Made by a program: the position numbers and the translations under genes
Source: Morinoia aosen
Taxonomy: Eukaryota; Arthropoda; Malacostraca; Amphipoda; Talitridae
NCBI GenBank assembly: GCA_030386875.1
Contig: CM059579.1
Span: 89,470,253 to 89,534,252 of the forward strand
Reading direction: 5' to 3'
DNA length: 64,000 nt
Notes under the pieces: model-generated
Seen by the model: only the letters and a program-made list of their open reading frames with translations
What the model was told of the DNA's origin: nothing
Databases searched by the model: none
Part shown: positions 22,990 through 32,860 of the stretch, in pieces
Numbering within the stretch: position 1 is the first letter of the stretch
Layout of the letters: each line of letters starts with the position of its first letter

Positions 22990-23440
22990 TGACAGAGTTA
23001 AACTATTAGCACGACCCGTATGGTTTGTCTATTAGTACGCCTCGTATATTTTTTCTATTAATATGCCTCGTATGGTCTATCTATCTGTATACCTATGATA
23101 GTGTTGTCTAATATTACATCTCGTATAGTTTGTCTATTATTATGCCTCGTACGGCTTATCTATTTGTACACCTCGTATGGTTTGTCAATTAGTATTCCTC
23201 GTATGGAACTTTGTTAGACTATTAGCACACCACGTGTGGTTTGTCTATTATAGTACGCCTCGTATATTATGTCTATTAATATGCCTCGTATGGTCTATCT
23301 ATTTGTACACCTCTGATAGTTTATCTATTAGCACACCTCATATAGTTTGTCGATTATTATGCCTCGTATGGCTTATCTATTTTTACACCTCGGATGGTTT
23401 GTCAATTAATACTCCTCGTATGGATCTTTTTGTTTTAGGA
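22990..23440 (+). repeat. Minisatellite near the LINE 3' end
   Basis: The unit is about 30 bp, of the form cctcgtatggtttgtctatt followed by agtacg or tatatg, repeated about 14 times with a higher-order duplication of about 220 bp (compare 23040-23110 with 23258-23330). It lies just before the AATAAA-containing 3' terminus at about 23500. Confidence 0.75.
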
Positions 23441-23512
23441 CGTCTTATATTAAGGAACTTTTAAAAGCCAATATGTTGGCATATGTATCTCATGTGACAA
23501 CTTGGAAATAAA

Positions 23513-24992
23513 CGGTTTTGTTTGTTTGTTTTTGTTCACGGACATGGTCCATGTATTGTAAGTGGTCTCTGGGTTCACTGAAGACACTATCGGCTATATT
23601 TTTTCCTATGTTTACAAAAAAGTTGTTAAACACGGTTGCAATATCTTTTTTCTCGTGGTATTTTACATTTTCGTGAACGACGGACTCAATTGTTTTCGTA
23701 GTATTATTATTCGGTTTATAGCATGAATTAAGCAGGCGCCAAGTTTTTTTAATATCAGTTTTGTATTCAGTAAATTTGCGCGTGAAGTAGTCTCGTTTTG
23801 AGGTTCGTATTTGATTTGTCACATGATTCCTGAATCTGTTGTACGTTACTTTAGATATTCGTCCTTCGTATAGTAAGGCTAGGTACGCTTGACGTTTCTT
23901 TATATTGATCACGATATCTTCAGTAATCCAGGGCTTTTGTCTATTTTTCGGCGTAATTGTGCGGGAGATTATTGGACAACACTGGTTATATGCGGTCGTT
24001 ATAATTTCAGTTAAATTTAGTATTGCTTCATCAATGTTAATCGCATTATTGTCCCGTTCATAGACGTCTAATGATGGCATTAATTCTTCTAGAACAGTTC
24101 GCATTGTTCCCAAGTTGTATTCGTTTACACAACGAAATGAATAGGTATCAGCCTGTGGGCTGGTACAAGGATTATAGACATTTTTCTTGATGTGAAACAC
24201 CGGGAAATGGTCAGATAAGTCAGAAATTATTATTCCGGTAAGAAAATCAATCGGATCTAACATAAAAATATTATCGAGTAACGTAGCCGATTCAGAAGCA
24301 ACACGTGTAGGTTTCGTGATGATTGGAAGGAAGGAGCTAAACTGAAAAACATTTATGAAGTTTGAGATTTGCTCACAGCTATCATATTGTAGAAGATCGT
24401 AGTTGAAATCCCCGCAGATTATTATGTCATTATATAGAGACTTGTTGAACTGAGATATAATGCTTTGAAGCTCGTTCAGGAAAGAGACGTTACAAGCTGT
24501 TGGGGGCCTATATACTGTCCCAAGCACAATCCGTTTATCATTTTTCGTTAGTTCTATAAATAAGGTCTCAATATGTTCACAATTCATAGTTGCACTTAAA
24601 ATGACTTTCGAAGATATATGTTTAGATATGTACGTACTGATGCCACCACCACGTTTGTTACTACGGAGTGAATGATGGCTATAATAGTTTTGAATTTGAA
24701 TCAGGTCTTTAGATGAGTCGTCTAGCCAACTTTCGGTGAAACTGAGAACATCAAAATTGCTGTTCAGCTCAGTGATAGTACAAGATATTTCATCTATTTT
24801 CGGATAAATGGATCTATAGTTCCAAAATAATAGAGAAAAATCGTTACAGGTCTTCCTCATCGATTCATTGAATTTTTTAATATTTAGGTATTTACAGTTT
24901 CCAGTTTCATTCAGGTTTGGGTGCAGTCTATTCAAATGATTGAGATCTGGATCAATATTGTCGAATATGTCAACATGGTCAGTCATTAGCAT
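23513..24992 (-). pseudogene. LINE endonuclease region (5' half of a split LINE)
   Basis: Read on the minus strand from the ATG at 24992: an apurinic-type endonuclease domain with SLLFWNYRSIYPKIDEI, SFTESWLDDSS, GDFNYDLLQYD and ISDLSDHFPVFHI, followed by the linker helix (QAYLALLYEGRISKVTYNRF, RDYFTRKFTEYK). About 490 codons are LINE sequence; the reading frame then runs a few codons into the inserted plus-strand LINE before a stop. The break falls after MDHVREQKQTN, exactly where the fragment at 15594-16178 picks up with SFFFTPTNPSD, so the two are probably halves of one element. Confidence 0.85.
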
Positions 24993-25620
24993 TAAGAGAC
25001 AGAATTAAAATGTAACGTAGAAATAAAAATGATAAAAACTACAGGATCATGGTAAAAATAAGGACATTCCTACTTAGAATTAAATTAAAAAAAGAGAAAC
25101 TAAAAACACACAGATTATTAGTCTAAATTGTTTAAAACCTAGTATGATTTCATAAGGAGAGCGAAAATTCAGTCCATGAGCAGGAACATTAGGGATCATA
25201 AATGGTAAATAATGTAGTTACAAGGCTGTCGTACCAGTGGTTTCCGCATATAACACTTATAAGATGTAGCAAGGACGAAATGGATTTAAAAACGAAGTGA
25301 CAGTGAAGTTATTTATGGAATTTAAAAAATCTTGACTATCTAAATTGTTTCCAGATTCAGAAACACATACACGAGTTAAGTCTGAGCAGCAAGTTCGGTA
25401 TGAGCATTCGATAAAAAGGAGAAAGAAAGAAATTGAAAAACAATTTAGGAAGCAGCAAAACAAGGCTGTAAGGTCGAGGTGGATGCCTTGAAGAGGTAAA
25501 GGTAATTCAATCAAAAATCAAGAAGAAAACATGTGGACAGATATCAAAATTAAATTAAACTCAATACGTCAGTCTAAAAAAATACTAATCACGAATAATT
25601 TCCTCTGAGGACTTGCCGAA
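24993..25620. other. Junction region between two LINEs
   Basis: No gene is supported. The left part is probably the 5' leader of the minus-strand LINE. The right part may be decayed linker sequence just upstream of the RT of the next plus-strand LINE, since it is rich in Lys/Glu/Arg codons typical of that linker (about 25380-25560). I see no RNA gene or clear repeat. Confidence 0.4.
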
Positions 25621-28048
25621 ATGTTGCAGCAGTGAAGTAGTGAAGTTCAAGTTGATGAATTAGTAGTTAATGGTTGCAGTGTGCAAGATAGGATGCAAAT
25701 GGTGAAAGCAGTTGAAGAATACTGGGAGGACATTGGTGGAATGAATGAGCAGGTTACAGATGATGCACCCGTAAATTTTCTGATTGATGAACGTGAACTG
25801 CAAATGGAAGACAAAATCACTTGTGAAGAGATTGTAAGTTTTTTGAAGAAAGTGAAAAATGGAAAGGCATGTGGCCCTGATAAGATCCCATATGAGTTCT
25901 ATAAATGTGGAGGAGAGAGTGTAGTCAGTATGTTGAAATGTTTATTTGATGAGATATGGAAGAGTGAAAGAGTACCGGATGACTGGAACAAGTGTAATAT
26001 AGTTCTGTTGCATAAGGGTGGACATAAGAGTATGAAAGAACTTAAAAATTACAGACCAATTGCACTGGGTGACACTGTGTGTAAGATATTTTGTGGTATT
26101 TTGAATGAGAGAATGAAAAATTTAGTTGAGGAATTAGGAGTCCTAGGTGAAGAACAGAATGGTTTCAGGCAAGATAGACGTGGGGAAGATAATTTGTTTG
26201 TAGTGAGTGAAATAATTGAGCGAATGAGGAAGGATGATAAGAAGGTGTATTTAGCATTCCTGGATATGGCAAAAGCGTATGACAGAGTGGATCGGGTTAG
26301 GCTCTTTGAAGTTTTGAGAAAAGTTGGGTTTAGCAGACAAATAGTAAAAATTGTACAAAGTCTGTATGAGAACACAAGCGCTATATACAGGTTAGGAAAT
26401 TTGGAAACGGGGCAAGTGAGGAGTGTTAGAGGAGTGAGACAGGGCTGTACTCTGTCTCCCCTGTTGTTTGGATTGTACACAGAAGAATTAGCAGTTCGAC
26501 TGAGAAGGAGTGGCTTAGGACTGAAAGTTGGTAATGAGAGACTGAGCTGTTTGTTGTATGCTGATGATGTGGTTGGTGTTAGTGAATGTGGACATGAACT
26601 GCAAAGGATGCTTGACATTGTGAACGGATATAGTACAGATTTCAAGATGAACTTCGGTGCCGACAGAAGCAAGGTTATGGTTATAAATAGTGATGAGACT
26701 GATAGAGACAGACTGTGGAATATTGGAGAAATCAGAAAAGGTAGAACAAAAGAATACAAATATCTAGGTTGTATGATAAGTGAAGATGGATGCACTAGAA
26801 CTAAGGGTGAGAAAGTGGCAAAAGCTATGCAGTGGAGTGGACGATTAAGTAGCGTGGCCAGATACAGAGCAAACAAGTATGAATGTGTGAGAGGAATGTG
26901 GAAGTATGTTGCTGTACCTAGTGTCATGTATGGTATAAGTGCTCTTGCCTGGAATGGAAGTGATCTTGAAAAGCTGGATGTAATACAAAATAAGTTAGGA
27001 CGGTTAGCATTAGGTGCTCCGAAATGGACAGCTACAGAAGCCATTAGAGGTGACCTTGGGTGGAGCCTATTTTCAGAAAGAATGATGAAAGCGGTGCTGA
27101 ATTATAAGGTGAGGAATGAAAGAATGCAGAATAGCAGATGGGTAAGGCGAATTTTTGAATGGAATCTGAGTGTAAGCTATTGGGAGAAAGTGTTTTGGGG
27201 GCATGCAAGGAAGCTTAGTATGCAAAAGATTATTCATGTTAGAATTGGGAGACCTGTGGATGATTGGAGTTTAATAAATCCTGGAGGTGTAGGGCCTGAG
27301 TGGGACTGCAAGAGGTGGAAGAAAGAGATTGAGAGGCAAACAAAAGAGTATGGATTGAATAAGTGGAGGCTTAGCATGATGCAGAAGCCGGCACTTGACT
27401 GGTATATGAAAAAAGAAGCACCCAAGTTTGAGATGTTCTATGATGGTAGTTTTGGAAGTCAACTCTTGTTTGCTGTGAGATGTAAGTCATTGAGTGTGAA
27501 CAGACGTACATGGAGGTGGGATGAGAATAATAACAGATTATGTCGGCAGTGTATTAGTGGAGTGGAGGAAACAATTGAGCATTTTGTGCTGGAATGTAGT
27601 AAGTATGAGCAAGAGAGAGAAAGTTTTATGAATGTGGTGCTTCAGCAGTATGGAGAGAATGAGTGGTATGCCAGATGTGCTGAAGATGATTGCGGTATGA
27701 GCTGTCTTGCTGGATTGGATCAGGAGTGTAATTTGAGTATCATTGAAGCTATGAAAATGTTTCTTGTGCGTGCCTGGAGTAAGAGACAGTGACTGGAATG
27801 AGCCAGTCAGGTAGAATGGTCAGTAATGACCCAATATGCCTGGGGATGGTGTTTTGACACACTGGCTATCCCAGTGATGCCATCCGATGGCAGCTTGTGA
27901 CAAGGATTGGTAGATCCTGAGTAGTTTAGTGGACAAGTCTGGTACCAGGCGCTGAACTCTTTGTGTGAAAATTGTGGAGGGAATTGTAGGCCGTAACAAA
28001 GGCCCCGACGCTGTCGGCCCTCAATTCCAAGTTCAAGTTCAAGTTCAA
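25620..28048 (+). mobile_element. LINE with hexanucleotide 3' tail, copy 1 (5' truncated)
   Basis: A non-LTR retrotransposon consisting of an almost complete RT-bearing ORF (25636-27792), a 3' UTR of about 230 bp and a tail of (caagtt)n repeats at about 28026-28048. The endonuclease part is missing, so the copy is 5' truncated. Two further 3' pieces of the same family follow directly downstream (28085-28175 and 28211-29238), and a minus-strand scrap lies at 57960-58175. Clade is not assigned by eye. Confidence 0.8.
25636..27792 (+). CDS. LINE reverse transcriptase with C-terminal CCHC-type motif
   Basis: The frame is open from 25636 (first ATG 25693) to the stop at 27790, about 700 residues. 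Reverse transcriptase motifs in order: GKACGPDKIPYEFYK, LKNYRPIALGDTVCKIF, EQNGFRQDRRGEDNLFV, FLDMAKAYDRVDR, VRGVRQGCTLSPLLFGLY and the catalytic YADD at 26557-26568. After the thumb there is a CCHC-like motif (CRQCISGVEETIEHFVLEC, near residues 620-640) and a short C-terminus. This tail is too short for a restriction-like endonuclease, and no AP endonuclease is present in this truncated copy. The open frame over 2.1 kb suggests a recent insertion. Confidence 0.88.
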   Translation, partial: SSEVQVDELVVNGCSVQDRMQMVKAVEEYWEDIGGMNEQVTDDAPVNFLIDERELQMEDKITCEEIVSFLKKVKNGKACGPDKIPYEFYKCGGESVVSMLKCLFDEIWKSERVPDDWNKCNIVLLHKGGHKSMKELKNYRPIALGDTVCKIFCGILNERMKNLVEELGVLGEEQNGFRQDRRGEDNLFVVSEIIERMRKDDKKVYLAFLDMAKAYDRVDRVRLFEVLRKVGFSRQIVKIVQSLYENTSAIYRLGNLETGQVRSVRGVRQGCTLSPLLFGLYTEELAVRLRRSGLGLKVGNERLSCLLYADDVVGVSECGHELQRMLDIVNGYSTDFKMNFGADRSKVMVINSDETDRDRLWNIGEIRKGRTKEYKYLGCMISEDGCTRTKGEKVAKAMQWSGRLSSVARYRANKYECVRGMWKYVAVPSVMYGISALAWNGSDLEKLDVIQNKLGRLALGAPKWTATEAIRGDLGWSLFSERMMKAVLNYKVRNERMQNSRWVRRIFEWNLSVSYWEKVFWGHARKLSMQKIIHVRIGRPVDDWSLINPGGVGPEWDCKRWKKEIERQTKEYGLNKWRLSMMQKPALDWYMKKEAPKFEMFYDGSFGSQLLFAVRCKSLSVNRRTWRWDENNNRLCRQCISGVEETIEHFVLECSKYEQERESFMNVVLQQYGENEWYARCAEDDCGMSCLAGLDQECNLSIIEAMKMFLVRAWSKRQ

Positions 28049-28210
28049 CGTTCCGGACACTACGGAACGTTCCGGGCACTACGGAACGACAGTGCGAAAA
28101 TTGTGGAGGGAATTGTAGGCCGTTACAAAGGCCCCGACACTGTCGGCCCTCAAGTTCAAGTTCAAGTTCAAGTGTCGGGTATGCCACACGGTTGGCATTT
28201 CGGGTATGGC
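28049..28210 (+). repeat. Extra LINE 3' terminus plus palindromic spacer
   Basis: After the tail of LINE copy 1 there is a palindromic stretch with two cggaacgttccg-like cores (28050-28085), then a 90-bp repeat of the LINE 3' end ending in (caagtt)n at about 28150-28172, then a short direct repeat (cgggtatgcca / cgggtatggca). This looks like a very short third insertion of the LINE. Confidence 0.6.
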
Positions 28211-29238
28211 AAACGGTGGTGCTCCGAAATGAACAGCTACAGAAGCCATTAGAGGTGACCTTGAATGGAGCCTATTTTCGGAAAGATTGATGAAAGCAGT
28301 GCTGAATTATAAGGTGAGAATTGAAAGAATGCAGAATAGCAGATGGGTAAAGCGAATTTATGAATGGAATCTGAGTGTAAGCTATTGGGAGAAAGTGTGT
28401 TGGGGGCATGCAAGGAAACTTAGTATGCAAAAGATTATCCATGTTAGAATTGGGAGACCTGTAGATGACTGGAGTTTAATAAATGCTGAAGGTGTAGGGC
28501 CTGAGTGGGACTGCAAGAGGTGGAAGAAAGAGATTGAGAGGCAAACAAAAGAGTATGTATTGAATAAGTGGAAGCTTAGCATGATGCGGAAGCCAACACT
28601 TGACTGGTATATGAAAGAAGAAGCACCTAAGTTTGAGATGTTCGATGATGGTAGTTTTGGAAGTCAACTCTTGTTTGCTGTGAGATGTAAGTCATTGAGT
28701 GTGAACAGACGTACATGGAGGTGGAATGAGAATAATAGCAGATTATGTCGGCAGTGTATTAGTGGAGTGGATATATTTTGTGCTGGAATGTAGTAAGTAT
28801 GAGCAGGAGAGAGAAAGTTTCATGAATGTGGTGCTTGAGCAGTATGGAGAGAATGAGTGGTATGCCAGATGTGCTGAAGATGATTGCGGTATGAGCTGTC
28901 TTGCTGGATTGGATCAGGAGTGTAATTTGAGTATCATTGAAGCTATTAAAATGTTTCTTGTGCGTGCCTGGAGTAAGAGACAGTGACTGGAATGAGCCAG
29001 TCAGAAAGAGTGTGCAGTAATGACCCAATATGCCTGGGGATGGTGTTTTGACACACTGGTTATCCCAGTGATGCCGTCCAATGGCAGCTTGTGACAACGA
29101 TTGGTAGATTCTGAGTAGTTTAGTGGGCAAGTCTGGTACCAGGCGCTGAACTCTTTGTGTGAAAATTGTGGAGGGAATTGCAGGCCGTTACAAAGGCTCC
29201 GACGCTGTCGGCCCTCAATTTCAAGTTCAAGTTCAAAG
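28211..29238 (+). mobile_element. LINE with hexanucleotide tail, copy 2 (3' part only)
   Basis: This copy starts at GCTCCGAAATG (the GAPKWTATEAI region of the family) and runs through the C-terminal third of the ORF, the 3' UTR and the (caagtt)n tail. Coding sequence is about 95 percent identical by eye to copy 1 but interrupted, with one frame at 28287-28793 and the last part at 28726-28986, the break lying near the CCHC motif. It is a truncated, dead copy in direct orientation next to copy 1. Confidence 0.85.
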
Positions 29239-29606
29239 AACTTTCCGAGCAACACGGAACTATGATAGGCTCCTAGGAAGAAATGTTCGCGTGGTGTTTA
29301 TAGAGCTCAATTATTGTAGGGTTTCATTATCTACTGGGTGAAACTGTTTCCGCGTATTCCGTCATCACTCACGACAATTCGAAGCTAGGTTTGTAAAGGC
29401 CCTTTTACACTGACGGTGTCTTTGCGCTCCACACCGTCGCTCCATACCGCGAGTCAAATAAGCTCCGCCCACAGCAGAGCAAAATGACCCTTATTGCCAC
29501 GCTCACGGTAAGGAGCGGCACCATTCTGCATGCTAAATATTGCCGGTGTGCACTGCCAGTCGACAGCGTTCAGTTGCTCTTGAGACCATAGAGAGCATGT
29601 GTAGTG

Positions 29607-29864
29607 ATGGCTTACGTGTTATGGAGCAAAGAAGAAATTAAAACTCCAATCGAAAAATGTAAAGAATTTCCATGTTTATGGAACGCTAAGCTCTCGGAGA
29701 ATAAAAACAGAGTGTCCAAAGAAGATGCTTTTAAAAGTATAGCATCTCACTTCCCAAATTATAATATTTCAATGGTTAAAATGAAAATTCAAACACTGAG
29801 AGGCCAAGATAGGAAACAGCTTTCACTATTCAAAAAATCAGAGAAACACACACAGCGTGTGTGA
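29607..29864 (+). CDS. Short MADF-domain protein
   Basis: The ORF codes for 85 residues and is open from ATG to stop. The sequence WSKEEIKTPIEKCKEFPCLW, NKNRVSKEDAFKSIASHFPN and VKMKIQTLRGQDRKQL gives the three-helix MADF/Myb-SANT-like pattern with the conserved W, the CLW turn and the K-x-x-RVS-K-x-x-A-F helix. MADF domains bind DNA; in PIF/Harbinger elements a Myb/MADF-like protein works with the transposase at the element ends. The ORF is only the N-terminal DNA-binding domain; the usual length of such proteins is 200 or more residues. Confidence 0.65.
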   Translation: MAYVLWSKEEIKTPIEKCKEFPCLWNAKLSENKNRVSKEDAFKSIASHFPNYNISMVKMKIQTLRGQDRKQLSLFKKSEKHTQRV

Positions 29865-30183
29865 ACGTAAAATTAATTACAGTGCAATTAAAATTATACA
29901 GTGTGCATTGCTCTCAGGAAAAGTGCTTCAAGTAGACGAAAAACATTCGGCAGGTGTCATTAGAAGATTGTGCAAATTAAAGCAAAAGTAAAAATATACA
30001 CCTACAAATTAGTAATTGGTATTCATTTTTTATTTCTATTTTCAGTGTTTTTTTGAAGGTAATTGGGTTGTATTAAAGTTTTTTAGAATATTAGCTTTTT
30101 ACTTCTGCAAAATATTCTGTAAATACTTCTGCAAATTGTTCTGCTAAGTATTCTGCCAGTATTGCAAGAGCAATACTGACGAT

Positions 30184-31042
30184 CAGGGCTCCCACTGAAA
30201 ATGTTCAGATAAACCTAGATTGAACATGAAAAAATCCAGATTCGTTAAAAAAAACGTAGAAGTGTAGTTTTAATAAGAAAAAAGTAAAAGTTAACATTCG
30301 TCAGTAGAATCAATGACGGTAATGCTGATTTTATTCCTGTATTTCCTCCTAATTCTCTTCTGCAGCGCAAATTTTAATATTAAGTCGACTTTTCTGTTGT
30401 CCAAGGCGCTTTTCAAAACGCTGGGGACATACTCTGTTGATGACACCTCGTACCAATTTCAGTTTAAGCTTCCAACCGTGACAGGTTTTTCATTCCTTCC
30501 ATTAACCATTCATCTTTGAAAGACTGCGTATACCTCTTTTTAGACATCGTTTTTGGAGGGCTAGACATTTTGAATACTAGTGCGGCAATAATCTGAAAAT
30601 TCGAATGTTTAAAAAAATTAATTTTTAGGCCTTCATTTAAAGGAATGCACGACCAGTTTTACGATCAAAATGAGTGTCATCTCACTGCAACGTGCCAAGC
30701 AAATCGAAGCAACGCAAGTGAAGCGCCGGCTATCCCTGGCTTGGCCGGGTTAGCAAGTTCGTAAGATACTCGTTCGTTACGCGTTTTTATGATCGAGAAA
30801 CAGTTTGAACACGTTCTACCCTATCCGATAGGCGTGATTTTGAATCAGATATTCATTTGCAAACGATGTTGAAACAATAATTATTGACTGCATCATTAAA
30901 TTTACTGCAGTTAATGATGAATTTACTGTCTGACTTGATTAAAAAATATATTTAGCAATAGATCAAAAATTAAACCTAGCAACCCAGGAGGGATCGAAAA
31001 AAACAAGATCTCGATGGACAAACTCAGGAGGGGGAGCCCTGC
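30184..31042 (+). mobile_element. Non-autonomous hAT-like element inserted in TIR transposon A
   Basis: It begins CAGGGCTCCC and ends GGGAGCCCTGC, a perfect 10-bp inverted repeat, and is flanked by ctgacgat (30176-30183) and gtgacgat (31043-31050), an 8-bp target duplication with one mismatch. The sequence on either side joins into one that matches copy B at about 33190. No transposase is coded. Confidence 0.75.
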
Positions 31043-31418
31043 GTGACGATTGCTGTCTCTCGGGAAGGAGCGTTGTATTGAGCGGCAATGTAAATGCAAG
31101 TCGGTGAGCACTGACGCTCAATCCTCTCGTGGGCGGAGCTATTGCAAGTTCACTGTCGCTCCACACCGTCACTCCACACCGCTAGTGTAAAATGAGCTTG
31201 AAGGCCCTTTTACATTGACGGTGTCTTCGCGCTCCACACCGTCGCTCCATCCCGCGAGTCAAATAAGCTCCGCCCACAGCAATGCAAAATGACCCTTATT
31301 GCCACGCTCACGGTAAGGAGCGGCAACATTCAGCATGCTAAATATTGGCGGCGTGCACAGCCAGTCAAAAACGTTCAGTTGCACCCTAGACTATAGAAAG
31401 CATGTGTAGTCATGGCTT

Positions 31419-32621
31419 CAGTGTTGAGCACGCAACTTTTAAAATGTTGCAGCACAACCGCAACACCACAAAAAAAGGTTGCGACGCAACCGCCACAGCA
31501 ACTTTGAAAAAACCAGAGTTGCGATCGCAACCGCAACTCGCAATCGCAACTTTTTAATTATGAAATACAATTTTAATTGGATATTGTTCAATTTATTTTA
31601 CGTATATATTGCAATGTATAATAATAATATTAGGATATTCAAAATAGTGCATTGTATTACTGAAAAAAAATTATAGATCGAGTAAATGTGTGAACTAGAA
31701 TTTTAATTAAATAACAAGATACTGAAAGAAACGTTTCATTTATAAATATAGCAAGGAAAATGAAATGAATTCCATTTTCTATTAATGTTAACAAGGTACT
31801 CAGCTATTAGGTATATTTTCATATGAGTTCCGTATATATAGCAAAAAAAAATAGAAAACAGAAAAGTGCAGAACATTTGTACACCCTTTATGACGCATAA
31901 AGAAAAATCATGTATATGCTCCTGTAATATATGATATTCTTCTGCTTTTTGTTGTTCCTCTGTTATGATTTAATAGTTGTTCATGATCTCAATGTGACAA
32001 TGTCAATGCACTGTAATGACGATCAACGTTGCCTTTTAAAAATGTTAACATTTAAAAATTTTTGTCTGAATGCCGAGAAAATCGTGGTCTCAAAATTGCT
32101 TTGCATAAGGAGAACAGTCATTCGACCGCAGCGCTCGATGGTATTGGAGTGTTAAATTGGATGAACGAAGCGACAAATTCACTTGAAGGAAACCGCTCTG
32201 CGAACATCAGGGTGGCTTGTTTTGTTGGTTACTGGCTGTTTCAGCCAATCAACTCACATCATTCCGAATAACATATGTGATATAATGAGTTACATTGAAT
32301 ATACTTATATACTGTAAGCCACGTGTATGTGCATCACAGTATCACCTAATGCTAATAATAAACGATTGCAAGACGGGTTGTACAATGTACGTTTTAGTTT
32401 CAAACGAGTATGAAACGCGTATAGAATTTGATTGAAGTTATTTTAGAAATTAAATTTCCATCGTGATGTTGCGGTTGCGAGTTGTGGCCTGACACGTCGA
32501 AAATTGATGCGATAGCAACAGATTCGCAACTTTCCAAAAATTGTTGCGGCGCAACCGCAACAGAAAAAGTTGCGATCGCAATTGCCGCCATAACGTGTTG
32601 CGGCGCAACTGCCCAGCACTG
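31419..32621 (+). mobile_element. Non-autonomous hAT-like element inserted at the MADF start codon of transposon B
   Basis: Ends are CAGTGTTGAGCACGCAAC and, reversed, CAGTGCTGGGCAGTTGCG, typical of hAT termini. Flanks are catggctt (31411-31418) and tatggcct (32622-32629), an 8-bp duplication with two mismatches. Both ends carry long subterminal arrays of ttgcgatcgcaac / ttgcggttgcg motifs (31440-31555 and 32465-32610), in opposite orientation. The interior is AT-rich with no transposase. Confidence 0.78.
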
Positions 32622-32622
32622 T

Positions 32623-32860
32623 ATGGCCTACATATATTATGGAGCAAGGAAGAAATTAAAACTCCTATCGAAAAATATAAAGAATTTCCGTGTTTATGGA
32701 ACGTTAAGGTCGCACAGTATAAAACAGTGTCCAGAGAAGATGCTTATAAAAAATAGCATCTCACTTTCCAAATTATGATATTGCAATGGTTAAAATGAAA
32801 ATTCAAACACTGAGAGGCCAGGATAGGAAATAGCTCTCACTATTAAAAAATCGAAAAAAA
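32623..32860 (+). pseudogene. Damaged MADF ORF of transposon B
   Basis: It aligns with the MADF ORF of copy A (IKTPIEKYKEFPCLWNVKV, then SREDAYKK), but small indels near the start and after the third helix and an early stop destroy the frame. Its ATG is supplied by the target duplication of the hAT-like insert. Confidence 0.7.

Larger units (their letters stand above)
16178..23512 (+). mobile_element. OTU-encoding LINE, 5' truncated, with very long 3' UTR
   Basis: A non-LTR retrotransposon inserted into the minus-strand LINE. Parts are an ORF1-like region (16182-17726) with an OTU protease-like domain, an endonuclease and reverse transcriptase (17727-20357, continuing in another frame to 20688), and a 2.8-kb 3' UTR made of three units of about 670 bp, a minisatellite (22990-23440) and a terminal TTGGAAATAAA. 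The 5' end is cut at about 16178, as LINE insertions often are. A second copy of the family lies at 38395-41443 on the minus strand and confirms the 3' UTR as part of the element. The RT type is CR1/Jockey supergroup by motif appearance; exact clade is not assignable by eye. Confidence 0.8.
29397..31198 (+). mobile_element. MADF-coding TIR transposon A (PIF/Harbinger-like), with hAT-like insert
   Basis: The left end AGGCCCTTTTACACTGACGG and right end (reverse complement AGCTCATTTTACACTAGCGG) form imperfect terminal inverted repeats. Subterminal copies of gctccacaccgtcgctcca occur at both ends. Three-base flanks are TAA on the left and TGA on the right, similar to the TWA target of PIF/Harbinger. 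Without its 859-bp insert (30184-31042) it is about 930 bp and carries a single MADF-domain ORF. No transposase is present, so it would depend on a partner element. Superfamily assignment is an inference. Confidence 0.65.

Noticed and set aside
22990-23440. Possible CRISPR-like array of regular repeats
   Set aside because: Repeats are diverged, spacers are not unique, the context is a eukaryotic LINE 3' UTR, and there are no cas genes.
25257-25514. 85-codon minus-strand frame with hydrophobic stretch
   Set aside because: It lies in an A/G-rich region whose reverse strand gives Phe/Leu/Ser-rich translation by composition; the plus strand fits LINE linker sequence better.
26049-27044. A 331-codon minus-strand frame opposite the LINE RT
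   Set aside because: It is antisense to an RT with all catalytic motifs and has no recognisable domain.
30313-30519. Hydrophobic 68-codon frame inside the hAT-like insert
   Set aside because: AT-rich composition explains it; nothing conserved is seen.
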